12,681 bases of DNA from an uncultured Micrococcales bacterium (GCA_937952095.1 CALFYG010000106.1:1-12681), one strand, 5' to 3'; shown: positions 1-6,875, counted from the stretch's first letter. A program made the numbers and translations. Notes: generated from the sequence alone by a model not told the origin.

Positions 1-220
1 CGCCGCTGGTTGCGAAACTCATCTGCGAGCTGGTGGTGCCGGCATTCGCTGCCACCGGGTTCGGCGAGAAGCTGAGGCCGGTGATCGTCGCGGGCAGGCC
101 TGGCGTGCTCAGGGTCACATCGCCGGCAAAACCGAGCACGCCGCGCAGGCTGATGGTCACTGGCTGCGCCGCGCTGCCCGCGCCACCCATCCCCCCTTCG
201 GGTGCTGCCTTTTTGCCCAC
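1..220 (-). CDS. Partial protein with Ig-like/beta-sandwich signature, N-terminal part only
   Basis: Unrecognised gene, read from a GTG at 220 on the minus strand and running off the left edge, so only about 73 residues are visible. A GGAGG-type ribosome binding site lies about 9 bases before this GTG; an ATG at 190 is the alternative start. The visible protein begins with a short Lys/Gly/Ala-rich stretch and then has a pattern typical of bacterial Ig-like repeats: alternating beta-strand residues, a 'GLPATITGLSFSPNPV' turn motif and an 'AGTTSSQ' loop. No signal peptide is seen at this start, which is odd for a fold that is usually extracellular. The gene begins 24 bases after the stop of the neighbouring minus-strand gene and in the same frame, so co-transcription is plausible. 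The fold is inferred from the residue pattern only and the function is unknown. Because the other contig end is an artefact, a misjoin here cannot be excluded. Confidence 0.45.
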   Translation of the reverse strand, partial: MGKKAAPEGGMGGAGSAAQPVTISLRGVLGFAGDVTLSTPGLPATITGLSFSPNPVAANAGTTSSQMSFATSG

Positions 221-244
221 CTTGGGTTTCCTCCCACCTACGTT

Positions 245-793
245 TTAGGGGCGTGTCATGAGTGACCAAGTGGATTGGAGCCAGGTGCCTGTGGCGCGCC
301 GGGCAGACTCGGCGGCGCTCACCGACGCGTCGGCCCGCGGTTGGGCGTGCGAGAGGGACGCGGCCCACGCCGCCGCCTGCACAGCAGCGAGGTGCGGCGG
401 AACCCGGGGAGGTGATCCCAGCGACAGTTCCGGGATCGACTGGCTGCGGTGCACGCGCAACCACGCAGGTGTGCCCGTTGGCTGGCGCCCACCGGGGACC
501 AAGGCGTGTATCGGTCGTCTGTGTGCGTCCCCCCAACCCGCCAGCACCAGGGCACTTCGCCCTGCAATCATCGACGCGGGCCCACAATGCAGATACGCGG
601 CCCATACGAGTTGCGCGGGCGTCGGGGGCGCGGGGGAGAGCAGGTACACCGACCAGGTCAGGCGGCGACCCTCGCCGCGGGCGCAGATGCGCTGCAGCAG
701 TCGGCGGGTGCGTTCGTCCACCTGCCAATTGCCGATCACATTGTCTTGGCGGGCAAGGACCGCCAAGACGTCCCCGTCGAGAGCCCCGCGCAT
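245..793 (-). CDS. AbiEi/DUF559-like N-terminal domain protein, apparently shortened
   Basis: About 182 residues from the ATG at 793. In-frame GTG codons at 820 and 859 would give longer versions; the one at 859 lies inside the inverted repeat at 834-870, which argues against it, and none of the starts has a strong ribosome binding site. The layout resembles the widespread actinobacterial proteins with an AbiEi-antitoxin-type N-terminus: a first stretch like 'VLAVLARQDNVI' (winged-helix region), a 'VYLLSP' strand, then 'GPASMIAGRSALVLAGW' and 'WLRVHRSQSIPE', which match the 'sHrSAa.lwgl' and 'lrvHRs' signatures of that family. Family members usually continue into a Vsr/DUF559 nuclease-like C-terminus and reach about 300 residues. 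This one stops after the helical segment, so it may be a short form or a decayed copy. No partner toxin is seen next to it. Family assignment is by recalled motif pattern only. Confidence 0.5.
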   Translation of the reverse strand: MRGALDGDVLAVLARQDNVIGNWQVDERTRRLLQRICARGEGRRLTWSVYLLSPAPPTPAQLVWAAYLHCGPASMIAGRSALVLAGWGDAHRRPIHALVPGGRQPTGTPAWLRVHRSQSIPELSLGSPPRVPPHLAAVQAAAWAASLSHAQPRADASVSAAESARRATGTWLQSTWSLMTRP

Positions 794-833
794 TCCGTCA
801 GGGTGCGCCTTCTCTGCCACCTTCTGAGCAGCG

Positions 834-870
834 TGTGAAGATCTGTGGATTGAAGGCACAGATATTCACA
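834..870. promoter_or_regulatory. 14-bp inverted repeat, operator-like
   Basis: The left arm TGTGAAGATCTGTG (834-847) and the right arm CACAGATATTCACA (857-870) are complementary at 13 of 14 positions across a 9-base spacer. No T run follows, so it is not an intrinsic terminator. It sits just upstream of the likely start (793) of the minus-strand AbiEi/DUF559-like gene and 30 bases before the -35 of the ilvB leader promoter, so a bound dimer could act on either. AbiEi-type antitoxins are known to repress their own operons through inverted repeats, which makes autoregulation a reasonable inference but no more. The site is clearly visible; its role is not known. Confidence 0.55.
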
Positions 871-899
871 ACATCGGTGCGCAGGCCCGCACCCCCGAG

Positions 900-928
900 T
901 TGGCACCTCCGGCGGGGCAGGATACTCT
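900..928 (+). promoter_or_regulatory. Likely promoter of the ilvB leader and operon
   Basis: A -35 hexamer TTGGCA (900-905, one mismatch to TTGACA) is followed after exactly 17 bases by a -10 hexamer TACTCT (923-928), which keeps the key T-A-n-n-n-T positions. Transcription would start about 7 bases after the -10, at 935, which is the first base of the GTG of the leader peptide. The overlapping GATACT (921-926) is a possible alternative -10. Confidence 0.55.
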
Positions 929-934
929 GGCCGT

Positions 935-970
935 GTGCAGCACCTGATTCTCGTAAGTGAGCGCGTCTGA
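935..970 (+). CDS. ilvB leader peptide (11 codons, Leu-Ile-Leu-Val run)
   Basis: A GTG-initiated ORF encodes M-Q-H-L-I-L-V-S-E-R-V and ends at TGA (968-970). Four consecutive codons are Leu, Ile, Leu, Val, and the last codon is another Val: exactly the end products of the downstream pathway. There is no ribosome binding site, but the predicted transcription start coincides with the GTG, so the leader would be translated from a leaderless mRNA. In Corynebacterium glutamicum ilvBNC is controlled by attenuation with a leader peptide that also lacks a ribosome binding site. Ribosome stalling on these codons when branched-chain amino acids are scarce is the inferred mechanism. Confidence 0.65.
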   Translation: MQHLILVSERV

Positions 971-1027
971 GCCCCACCAGGCACAGGCGCGCTACCCTCC
1001 GCTACCCATCCGGGTCGGGGGGTTTTT
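960..1027 (+). terminator. ilvB attenuator: pause helix and intrinsic terminator
   Basis: Two structures follow the leader codons. First, 960-969 (AGCGCGTCTG) pairs with 984-993 (CAGGCGCGCT) in a 10-bp helix with one G-U pair and a 14-base loop; it covers the leader's last codons and stop. Second, CCCTCC (995-1000) with GGGGGG (1017-1022) and ACCC (1004-1007) with GGGT (1012-1015) form an interrupted 10-bp stem with a 4-base loop ATCC, followed at once by TTTTT (1023-1027). That is an intrinsic terminator 20 bases before ilvB. The octamer CGCTACCC is duplicated (990-997 and 1000-1007), so both structures share or abut a repeated strand that could switch pairing. The exact antiterminator pairing was not resolved by eye. 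Confidence 0.6.
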
Positions 1028-1046
1028 CGTTGCAGGAAGGAAGACC

Positions 1047-2777
1047 ATGGCCGAGCACATGACCGGCGCCGCCAGTCTGATCAAGTCACTGGAGCATGCT
1101 GGCGTGGACACGGTATTCGGCATCCCGGGCGGGGCGATCCTGCCCGCGTACGACCCGTTGATGGACTCCGAGCAGGTGCGCCACATCCTCGTCCGCCACG
1201 AGCAGGCCGCCGGCCACGCGGCCGAGGGGTACGCGCAGACCTCCGGCAAGGTCGGTGTCTGCATGGCCACCTCCGGCCCCGGCGCCACGAACCTCGTCAC
1301 ACCCATCGCCGATGCCTACATGGACTCGGTCCCGATCGTCGCGATCACCGGCCAGGTGCCGAGTGCCGCGATCGGCACAGACGCCTTCCAGGAAGCTGAC
1401 ATCTCCGGCATCACCATGCCGATCGTCAAGCACAACTACCTCGTCACCGATCCCGCGGAGATCCCGCGCGTGATCGCCGAGGCGTTCCACCTGGCAGGCA
1501 CTGGGCGGCCGGGGCCGGTTCTTGTGGACATCAGCAAGGACGCCCTGGCCGCCCAAACAACCTTCGAATGGCCGGACGAGATCGAGTTGCCCGGCTACCG
1601 GCCCAACACCACGCCGCACGGCAAGCAGCTCAAGGAGGCCGCGAAGCTCATCGCGAAGTCCAAGCGCCCGGTCCTGTACATCGGCGGCGGGATCGTGCGC
1701 TCCGGCGCCGCGCCCGAGCTGCTCGAACTCGCCGAGATGACCGGGATCCCGGTGGTGACCACCTTGATGGCGCGCGGCGCGTTCCCGGACAGTCACCCGC
1801 AGAACCTCGGTATGCCGGGGATGCACGGGACGGTTCCTGCGGTGGGGGCGCTTCAGAAGGCGGACCTTCTCATCGCGCTCGGCACCCGCTTCGACGATCG
1901 CGTGACCGGCAAGTTGGACTCGTTCGCACCTGACGCCAAGGTCATCCACGCGGACATCGACCCCGCTGAGATCGGCAAGAACCGCCACGCCGACGTGCCG
2001 ATCGTCGGCGACGCCCGGGCGACCATCATCGGGCTGATCGACGCGTTGAAGTCCCGCAAGGACGACATCGACATCGCGCAGTGGTGGGAGACGCTCAACG
2101 GCTGGAAGGAGCGCTTCCCGCTCGGCTACGACGCGCACCCCGATGCGCTCGAGCCACAGTTCGTCATCGAGCGGCTCGGCCAGATCGTGGGACCGGACGC
2201 GATCTACGTCGCAGGCGTCGGCCAGCACCAGATGTGGGCCTCGCAGTTCATCAACTATGAGAAGCCCGGACACTGGCTGAACTCCGGTGGGCTCGGGACG
2301 ATGGGCTACTCCGTGCCGGCGGCGATGGGTGCCAAGGTCGGCGCCCCGGACAAGGTCGTCTGGGCCATCGATGGTGACGGCTGCTTCCAGATGACCAACC
2401 AGGAGTTGGCCACCTGCGCGATCAACAACATCCCGATCAAGGTGGCGCTGATCAACAACTCCAGCCTCGGCATGGTGCGGCAGTGGCAGACGCTGTTCTA
2501 CAACGAGCGCTACTCCAACACCGACCTGCAGTCCCACCAGTTCCCGGACTTCGTGAAGCTCGCCGAGGCCTACGGCTGTTACGGCCTGCGCGCGGACAGC
2601 CGCGAGCAGGTGGATGCCGTGATCGAGAAGGCCATGTCGCTCAACGACGCACCGGTCGTCATCGATTTCCAGGTGCATCGCGACGCGATGGTGTGGCCGA
2701 TGGTTCCGGCCGGCACCAGCAACGACCTCATCACGACCGCGCGCGACCTCGCGCCGGCATGGGACCGGGAGGACTGA
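1047..2777 (+). CDS. ilvB: Acetolactate (acetohydroxyacid) synthase, large catalytic subunit
   Basis: The ThDP- and FAD-dependent enzyme condenses two pyruvates to 2-acetolactate, or pyruvate and 2-oxobutyrate to acetohydroxybutyrate: the first common step to Val, Leu and Ile, in the cytoplasm. The ATG at 1047 has AGGAAGG six bases upstream and gives 576 residues, the normal length. The three ThDP-enzyme domains are in order: N-terminal pyrimidine-binding domain with the catalytic Glu52 in 'RHEQAAGHAAEGYA', the central FAD-binding domain (about 190-350), and the C-terminal pyrophosphate domain with the GDG...NN motif (443-445 to 470-471). 'GMVRQWQ' near 475-481 contains Trp480, the position equivalent to the sulfonylurea-sensitive Trp of the family. 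The stop overlaps the ilvN start (ATGA), which implies translational coupling to its regulatory subunit. Expression is likely set by the upstream attenuator. Confidence 0.97.
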   Translation: MAEHMTGAASLIKSLEHAGVDTVFGIPGGAILPAYDPLMDSEQVRHILVRHEQAAGHAAEGYAQTSGKVGVCMATSGPGATNLVTPIADAYMDSVPIVAITGQVPSAAIGTDAFQEADISGITMPIVKHNYLVTDPAEIPRVIAEAFHLAGTGRPGPVLVDISKDALAAQTTFEWPDEIELPGYRPNTTPHGKQLKEAAKLIAKSKRPVLYIGGGIVRSGAAPELLELAEMTGIPVVTTLMARGAFPDSHPQNLGMPGMHGTVPAVGALQKADLLIALGTRFDDRVTGKLDSFAPDAKVIHADIDPAEIGKNRHADVPIVGDARATIIGLIDALKSRKDDIDIAQWWETLNGWKERFPLGYDAHPDALEPQFVIERLGQIVGPDAIYVAGVGQHQMWASQFINYEKPGHWLNSGGLGTMGYSVPAAMGAKVGAPDKVVWAIDGDGCFQMTNQELATCAINNIPIKVALINNSSLGMVRQWQTLFYNERYSNTDLQSHQFPDFVKLAEAYGCYGLRADSREQVDAVIEKAMSLNDAPVVIDFQVHRDAMVWPMVPAGTSNDLITTARDLAPAWDRED

Positions 2778-3298
2778 TGACCCGCCACACACTGTCCGTT
2801 CTCGTCGAGAACAAGCCGGGTGTGCTCGCCCGGATCGCGGGCCTGTTCAGCCGGCGTGGGTTCAACATCGACTCGCTCGCGGTGGGTCCGACCGAGAACC
2901 CCGAGGTGAGCCGGATGACCATCGTGATCAGCGTCGACCGCCTCCCGCTGGAGCAGGTGACCAAGCAACTGAACAAGCTCGTCAACGTGCTCAAGATCGT
3001 CGAGCTCGACGACCAGTCCGTCCAGCGGGAGCTGGTTCTTGTGAAGGTCAAGGCCAACGACGCGATGCGCAGCAACGTGCTCGAGGTGGTGACCCTGTTC
3101 CGCGCGAAGGTCGTGGATGTCGCGCCTGAGACGCTCACGATCGAGGCCACAGGCAGCCGGGAGAAGCTCGAAGCGCTGCTACGGGTGCTCGAACCGTACG
3201 GGATCAAGGAACTCGTGCAGTCGGGGATGGTGGCCGTGGGACGCGGCGGGAAGTCGATCTCCGACCGGGCACTGCGCTCGGTCGAGCGCCCGGCCTAG
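2777..3298 (+). CDS. ilvN: Acetolactate synthase, small regulatory subunit
   Basis: The 173-residue partner of IlvB stimulates the catalytic subunit and gives feedback inhibition by valine. An N-terminal ACT domain (about 4-76) begins 'HTLSVLVENKPGVLARIAGL' and contains 'RRGFNIDSLAVGPTE', the conserved effector-binding loop. The C-terminal small-subunit domain (about 83-157) holds 'RELVLVKVKA', 'LEVVTLFRAKVVDV' and 'PYGIKELVQSGMVAVGRG'. The length is normal for the family. The start ATG overlaps the ilvB stop by four bases (ATGA), and this coupling would keep the subunit ratio fixed. The stop TAG shares its last base with the GTG of the next gene, so the transporter that follows is probably on the same mRNA. 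Confidence 0.96.
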   Translation: MTRHTLSVLVENKPGVLARIAGLFSRRGFNIDSLAVGPTENPEVSRMTIVISVDRLPLEQVTKQLNKLVNVLKIVELDDQSVQRELVLVKVKANDAMRSNVLEVVTLFRAKVVDVAPETLTIEATGSREKLEALLRVLEPYGIKELVQSGMVAVGRGGKSISDRALRSVERPA

Positions 3299-4362
3299 TG
3301 GAGATCGCTGCCCGCACAGCGCCACTGGTCGGCTTCGTCGTCCTGCTCCTCGTGTGGGGTCGCGGCCTCTCAGGGTTGCTGGCGCTGGTCGTCGGGCTGA
3401 TCCTCGTCGCCGCGGTGCTTGCGGCCGTGCACCATGCGGAGGTGGTCGCCCACCGGGTGGGGGAGCCCTACGGATCCCTTGTGCTGGCCGTGGCGGTCAC
3501 GGTGATCGAAGTCGCGCTGATCGTGTCTCTGATGGCCAGTGGGGGCGCGAAGGCCGAGACGCTGGCGCGGGACACCGTCTTCAGTGCCTTGATGATCACC
3601 ACCACCGGGATGGTCGGGCTGTCGCTGTTGTCCGCCACCTTGCGCCGGCCCATCGTGAAGTTCAATTCGGAGGGGGCCGGTGCCGCGTTGGCGACGATCG
3701 GCGCGCTGGCGGTGCTGACGCTCGTGCTGCCCACCTTCACGACCAGTTCCCCGGGCCCCACCTTCACCACCGGGCAACTGGCGTTCGCGGCGGTGGCCTC
3801 GCTGGCGCTGTACCTGCTGTTCGTCTTCGTACAGACGGTGCGCCACCGCGACTACTTCCTCAACCCCGGGATGGACAGCGAGGACGAACACTCAGCCCCA
3901 CCCAGCAACCGCGCCGCGGCCATCAGTCTCGGGCTCCTGCTCGTATCGCTGATCGCAGTGGTCGGGCTGGCGAAGACGTTGTCCCCGACGATCGAACAGG
4001 CTGTGCTCTCGGCCGGGCTGCCAGTGGCGTTCGTCGGTGTGATCATCGCGCTGGTGGTACTACTTCCGGAAGGCATCGCCTCCATCCGTGCGGCACGCCT
4101 GGGACGGGTCCAGACCAGCCTCAACCTGGCTTTCGGGTCTGCGATGGCCAGTATCGGATTGACGATCCCGACCATCGCCGTGGCCCAGATCTGGCTGCCG
4201 ACCCAACTGGAACTCGGACTCGGCCCCGTCCAGATCGTCCTGCTGGCCGTGGCCATGTTCGTCTCCGCGTTGACCGTGGTGCCCGGACGCGCGACCCTGC
4301 AGCAGGCGGGCGTCCATATCGCGATCTTCGCGGCGTTCCTCGCGGTCTCGGTGGCCCCCTGA
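3298..4362 (+). CDS. chaA: ChaA-type Ca2+(Na+)/H+ antiporter, CaCA superfamily
   Basis: An inner-membrane exchanger of 354 residues, predicted to export Ca2+ or Na+/K+ in exchange for protons. About ten to eleven hydrophobic segments are visible in two halves joined by an acidic loop near 185-205 ('MDSEDEHS'). Each half carries the alpha-repeat of cation/calcium exchangers: 'GEPYGSLVLAVAVTVIEVAL' at 55-74, with the key acidic Glu71, and 'LLPEGIASIRAARLG' at 255-269, with Glu258, followed by 'SLNLAFGSAMASIGLTIPT'. The 'AVHHAEVVAHRVGEP' segment is characteristic of ChaA. Start: the GTG shares one base with the ilvN stop and has little ribosome binding site, so translation is likely coupled. The gene separates ilvN from ilvC, which are usually adjacent. 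Cation specificity cannot be told from sequence. The CaCA family is clear, the ChaA subgroup likely. Confidence 0.85.
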   Translation: MEIAARTAPLVGFVVLLLVWGRGLSGLLALVVGLILVAAVLAAVHHAEVVAHRVGEPYGSLVLAVAVTVIEVALIVSLMASGGAKAETLARDTVFSALMITTTGMVGLSLLSATLRRPIVKFNSEGAGAALATIGALAVLTLVLPTFTTSSPGPTFTTGQLAFAAVASLALYLLFVFVQTVRHRDYFLNPGMDSEDEHSAPPSNRAAAISLGLLLVSLIAVVGLAKTLSPTIEQAVLSAGLPVAFVGVIIALVVLLPEGIASIRAARLGRVQTSLNLAFGSAMASIGLTIPTIAVAQIWLPTQLELGLGPVQIVLLAVAMFVSALTVVPGRATLQQAGVHIAIFAAFLAVSVAP

Positions 4363-4419
4363 AGACACTGCCCGCGCACCTGAGAGACTGTGCACGATCC
4401 ACCCGTACAAGGAGAAGAA

Positions 4420-5445
4420 GTGGCTGAACTGTTCTACGAAGACGATGCCGACCTGTCGATCATCCAGGGCCGCAAGGTGGCCATCCTGGGCTACGGCTCG
4501 CAGGGTCACGCCCACGCGCTGAACCTGCGTGACTCCGGCGTCGATGTACGGGTGGGCCTGGCGGAAGGCTCGAAGTCGCGGGCCAAGGCCGAGGCCGAAG
4601 GCCTGCGGGTCGTGGACCCGGCGACCGCGTGCGCCGAGGCGGACCTGATCATGGTGCTCGTCCCGGACCCCGCCCAGCGCGGCCTCTACGCCGAGGCGAT
4701 CGCCGACAACCTCGAGGCCGGGGACGCGCTGTTCTTCGCCCACGGTTTCAACATCCGGTTCGGGTACATCCAGCCGCCGGCTGACGTTGACGTCTGCATG
4801 GTCGCTCCCAAGGGCCCCGGCCACCTCGTGCGCCGTGAGTACACCTCAGGACGTGGCGTTCCCTGCATCGTGGCCGTCGAGCAGGACGCCACCGGGAACG
4901 CATGGCCGCTGGCGCTGTCGTACGCCCGGGCGATGGGTGCGCTGCGGGCAGGAGGCATCCGCTCCACATTCACCGAGGAGACCGAGACCGACTTGTTCGG
5001 TGAGCAGGCCGTGCTGTGTGGCGGCGCGTCCGCACTCGTGCAGGCCGGGTTCGAGACCCTGGTCGAGGCCGGCTACCAGCCCGAGGTCGCCTACTTCGAG
5101 TGCCTCCACGAACTCAAGCTCATCGTGGACCTCATGTACGAAGGCGGCATCGCGAAGCAGCGCTGGAGCGTCTCCGACACCGCTGAGTACGGCGACTATG
5201 TCTCCGGACCGCGCGTGATCGACGCCCAGGTGAAGGAGAACATGAAGGGCGTGCTGGCCGACATCCAGTCCGGCGCCTTCGCGCAGCGGTTCATCGACGA
5301 CCAGGACGCCGGTGCTCCGGAATTCGCCGCCATGCGCGCGGAGGCCGAGCAGCACCAGATCGAAGAGGTGGGCCGCGAACTGCGCAAGCTGATGGCGTGG
5401 GTGGCCACCGACGACGACTACACCGAGGGCACCGCCGCTCGATGA
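4420..5445 (+). CDS. ilvC: Ketol-acid reductoisomerase (class I)
   Basis: The enzyme catalyses the Mg2+-dependent isomerisation and NAD(P)H reduction of acetolactate or acetohydroxybutyrate to the dihydroxy acids of Val/Leu and Ile synthesis, directly after IlvBN. The GTG at 4420 is chosen because AAGGAG lies five bases upstream and the protein then begins 'MAELFYEDDADLSIIQGRKV', the standard actinobacterial N-terminus. At 341 residues it is a class I (short) form. The Rossmann domain shows GYGSQG (24-29), 'AHGF' with His108, and 'PKGPGH' at 130-135. The C-terminal all-helical knotted domain has the metal ligands Asp191 and Glu195 in 'DLFGEQAVLCGG', Glu227 and Glu231 in 'FECLHELKL', and Ser252 in 'SDTAEYG'. 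It is separated from chaA by 57 bases with no clear promoter. Its stop overlaps the next start (ATGA). Confidence 0.97.
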   Translation: MAELFYEDDADLSIIQGRKVAILGYGSQGHAHALNLRDSGVDVRVGLAEGSKSRAKAEAEGLRVVDPATACAEADLIMVLVPDPAQRGLYAEAIADNLEAGDALFFAHGFNIRFGYIQPPADVDVCMVAPKGPGHLVRREYTSGRGVPCIVAVEQDATGNAWPLALSYARAMGALRAGGIRSTFTEETETDLFGEQAVLCGGASALVQAGFETLVEAGYQPEVAYFECLHELKLIVDLMYEGGIAKQRWSVSDTAEYGDYVSGPRVIDAQVKENMKGVLADIQSGAFAQRFIDDQDAGAPEFAAMRAEAEQHQIEEVGRELRKLMAWVATDDDYTEGTAAR

Positions 5446-6050
5446 CGGAGCGGCACACGTCTGATCGCATCATTGCGTTCAGTGACGGGGTGGTGGCCAT
5501 CGCCATCACCGTGCTGCTCCTGCCGCTGGCCGAACTCGACACGAAGGACGGCCAGGTCCTCGCGATGCTGAGCGCCAATGCGCAGCTGCTGTGGGGTCTG
5601 ACCCTGACCTGGGTGATCATCGCCGTGTTCTGGTTCGCACATCACCGGATGTTCGACCGGATCGTGGCGGTGGACCGGGTCGTGCTGTGGCTCAATTTCG
5701 CCTGGCTGTTCGCGATCGCGCTGTTACCGCTGCCGACCAACATCGTGGTGCAGAACGAGCCGAGCGCCCAGGTGACAGGCTTCTACATCGGGTGGATGGC
5801 GTTGATCAGCATCATCATGATGGCGATCGTCTGGTACAGCCAACGTACGCCCGGACTGCTGCGCGACGACTTCGCCGACACCGAGTCGGCCCGGTCGGCC
5901 AAGATCCGCACGACCCTGATCTCGGGGGTCTTCGTTCTGGCCTTCGTCGTCGCTCTGATCCTGCCGAGCATGGCGACGTACCTTCTGCTGCTCATGTTCG
6001 TCGTCGATCCCTTGGCCGCGCGCCTGGCGGCGCGGACCGCTCGCGCATGA
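5442..6050 (+). CDS. TMEM175-family potassium channel (DUF1211)
   Basis: A 202-residue integral membrane protein starting at the ATG that overlaps the ilvC stop by four bases. The family signature R-x3-FSDGV-x2-I-x2-T lies at residues 9-23 in the first membrane helix ('RIIAFSDGVVAIAIT'), which lines the pore of these lysosomal and bacterial K+-selective channels. About six hydrophobic helices are visible (near 11-30, 47-68, 81-97, 112-132, 155-175 and 177-195), the bacterial single-repeat topology that assembles as a tetramer. 'FWFAHHRMFD' at 63-72 is also typical. It is one of two ion-transport genes in the ilv operon, the other being the antiporter before ilvC. Its stop overlaps the following kinase start by four bases. 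Family membership is firm; ion selectivity and link to the pathway are inferred. Confidence 0.88.
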   Translation: MTERHTSDRIIAFSDGVVAIAITVLLLPLAELDTKDGQVLAMLSANAQLLWGLTLTWVIIAVFWFAHHRMFDRIVAVDRVVLWLNFAWLFAIALLPLPTNIVVQNEPSAQVTGFYIGWMALISIIMMAIVWYSQRTPGLLRDDFADTESARSAKIRTTLISGVFVLAFVVALILPSMATYLLLLMFVVDPLAARLAARTARA

Positions 6051-6865
6051 TCGACGACCTCGAACCGGTCCTGGGGTCACATACTGCGACCCCGTTGGGT
6101 GGTGGCGACATCTGCCGCGCATTCCGGATCGAGGTCGACGGTGACCTGTACTTCGCGAAGACCCCGCGCTTCCCGGACCCGCACCTGCTGCCCGTGGAGG
6201 CCGAGGGTTTGGCCGGCCTCGACGCGGCCGTTCCGGGGTTGGTGCCCGGGGTGGTGCACGTGGATGAGGACTGGCTGGTGCTGCAGTGGGTCGAGCAGGC
6301 TGTGGCCGACCCGGCTGCCGCCGCCACACTGGGCAGGATGCTGGCGCACCTGCACGCCGCGCCGGCGGGGGACTTCGGGGACGGGCACGCACAGGGTCGC
6401 ATCGGTCGCCTTCCGATGCCTGCCGGGACGTTCGACACCTGGGCGCCCATGTATGCCGAACTGCGCCTGCGACCACTCGTCGATGAGGGGATGCCCCACT
6501 GTGCGGCATTGGTGGAGGCCCTGCTTGCGGAACCCGAATGGGCCGGTCCGCCGGAGCCGCCGAGCCTGCTGCACGGGGACCTGTGGTCCGGCAACATCCT
6601 GTGGGCGCGTCATCCGCGGGTGATCGATCCGGCCTCCCACGTGGGTCACCGCGAGACCGATTTGGCGATGCTGGCGCTGTTCGGGACCCCGCATCTGGAT
6701 CGGATCCTGTCGGCGTATCAAGACGTGTTCCCGCTCGCCCCGGGCTGGCAGGAACGGGTGGGGCTTCACCAGTTGTGGCCCTTGCTGGTTCACGCCCGCC
6801 TGTTCGGAGGCGGCTACGGGCCCCGCGCGGAGGCGGTGGCCGCAGGCTACCTCCGGGCCGCCTGA
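6047..6865 (+). CDS. Fructosamine kinase family protein
   Basis: A 272-residue cytoplasmic kinase of the aminoglycoside-phosphotransferase-like fold. Fructosamine-3-kinase relatives phosphorylate ketoamines on glycated amines or proteins, which destabilises the sugar adduct. Seen: 'ATPLGGGDICRAFRIE' (residues 14-29, nucleotide loop region), Lys38 in 'YFAKT', the catalytic loop HGDLWSGN at 166-173 (Asp168, Asn173), and the metal-binding 'VIDPASHVGHRETDLAML' with Asp184. 'LPMPAGTFDTWAPMYAELRLRP' is the family's middle substrate region. Length is close to the usual 285-300. The start ATG overlaps the TMEM175 stop (ATGA). The gene closes the chain of overlapping plus-strand genes; serA follows 22 bases later with its own promoter signal. 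The exact substrate is unknown; a general repair role is inferred from the family. Confidence 0.88.
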   Translation: MIDDLEPVLGSHTATPLGGGDICRAFRIEVDGDLYFAKTPRFPDPHLLPVEAEGLAGLDAAVPGLVPGVVHVDEDWLVLQWVEQAVADPAAAATLGRMLAHLHAAPAGDFGDGHAQGRIGRLPMPAGTFDTWAPMYAELRLRPLVDEGMPHCAALVEALLAEPEWAGPPEPPSLLHGDLWSGNILWARHPRVIDPASHVGHRETDLAMLALFGTPHLDRILSAYQDVFPLAPGWQERVGLHQLWPLLVHARLFGGGYGPRAEAVAAGYLRAA

Positions 6866-6875
6866 ACCCACTTCG

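Noticed and set aside
1086..2792. A 568-residue open frame on the minus strand opposite ilvB
   Set aside because: It lies wholly opposite the well-supported ilvB; its composition (Asp/Arg/Val/Gly-rich, no motifs) is what a high-GC antisense frame gives.
4363..4419. A separate ilvC promoter in the gap after the antiporter gene
   Set aside because: No TAnnnT with a suitable position or -35 partner was found; only a strong ribosome binding site is present.
3117..4427. A long plus-strand frame across ilvN, the antiporter and the ilvC leader
   Set aside because: It is an Arg/Gly/Pro-rich out-of-frame shadow of ilvN and the antiporter, whose own frames carry clear motifs.
5591..6046. A 5' extension of the fructosamine kinase frame upstream of 6047
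   Set aside because: The upstream part is an out-of-frame reading of the TMEM175 gene; the family N-terminus fits the ATG at 6047 in the ATGA overlap.
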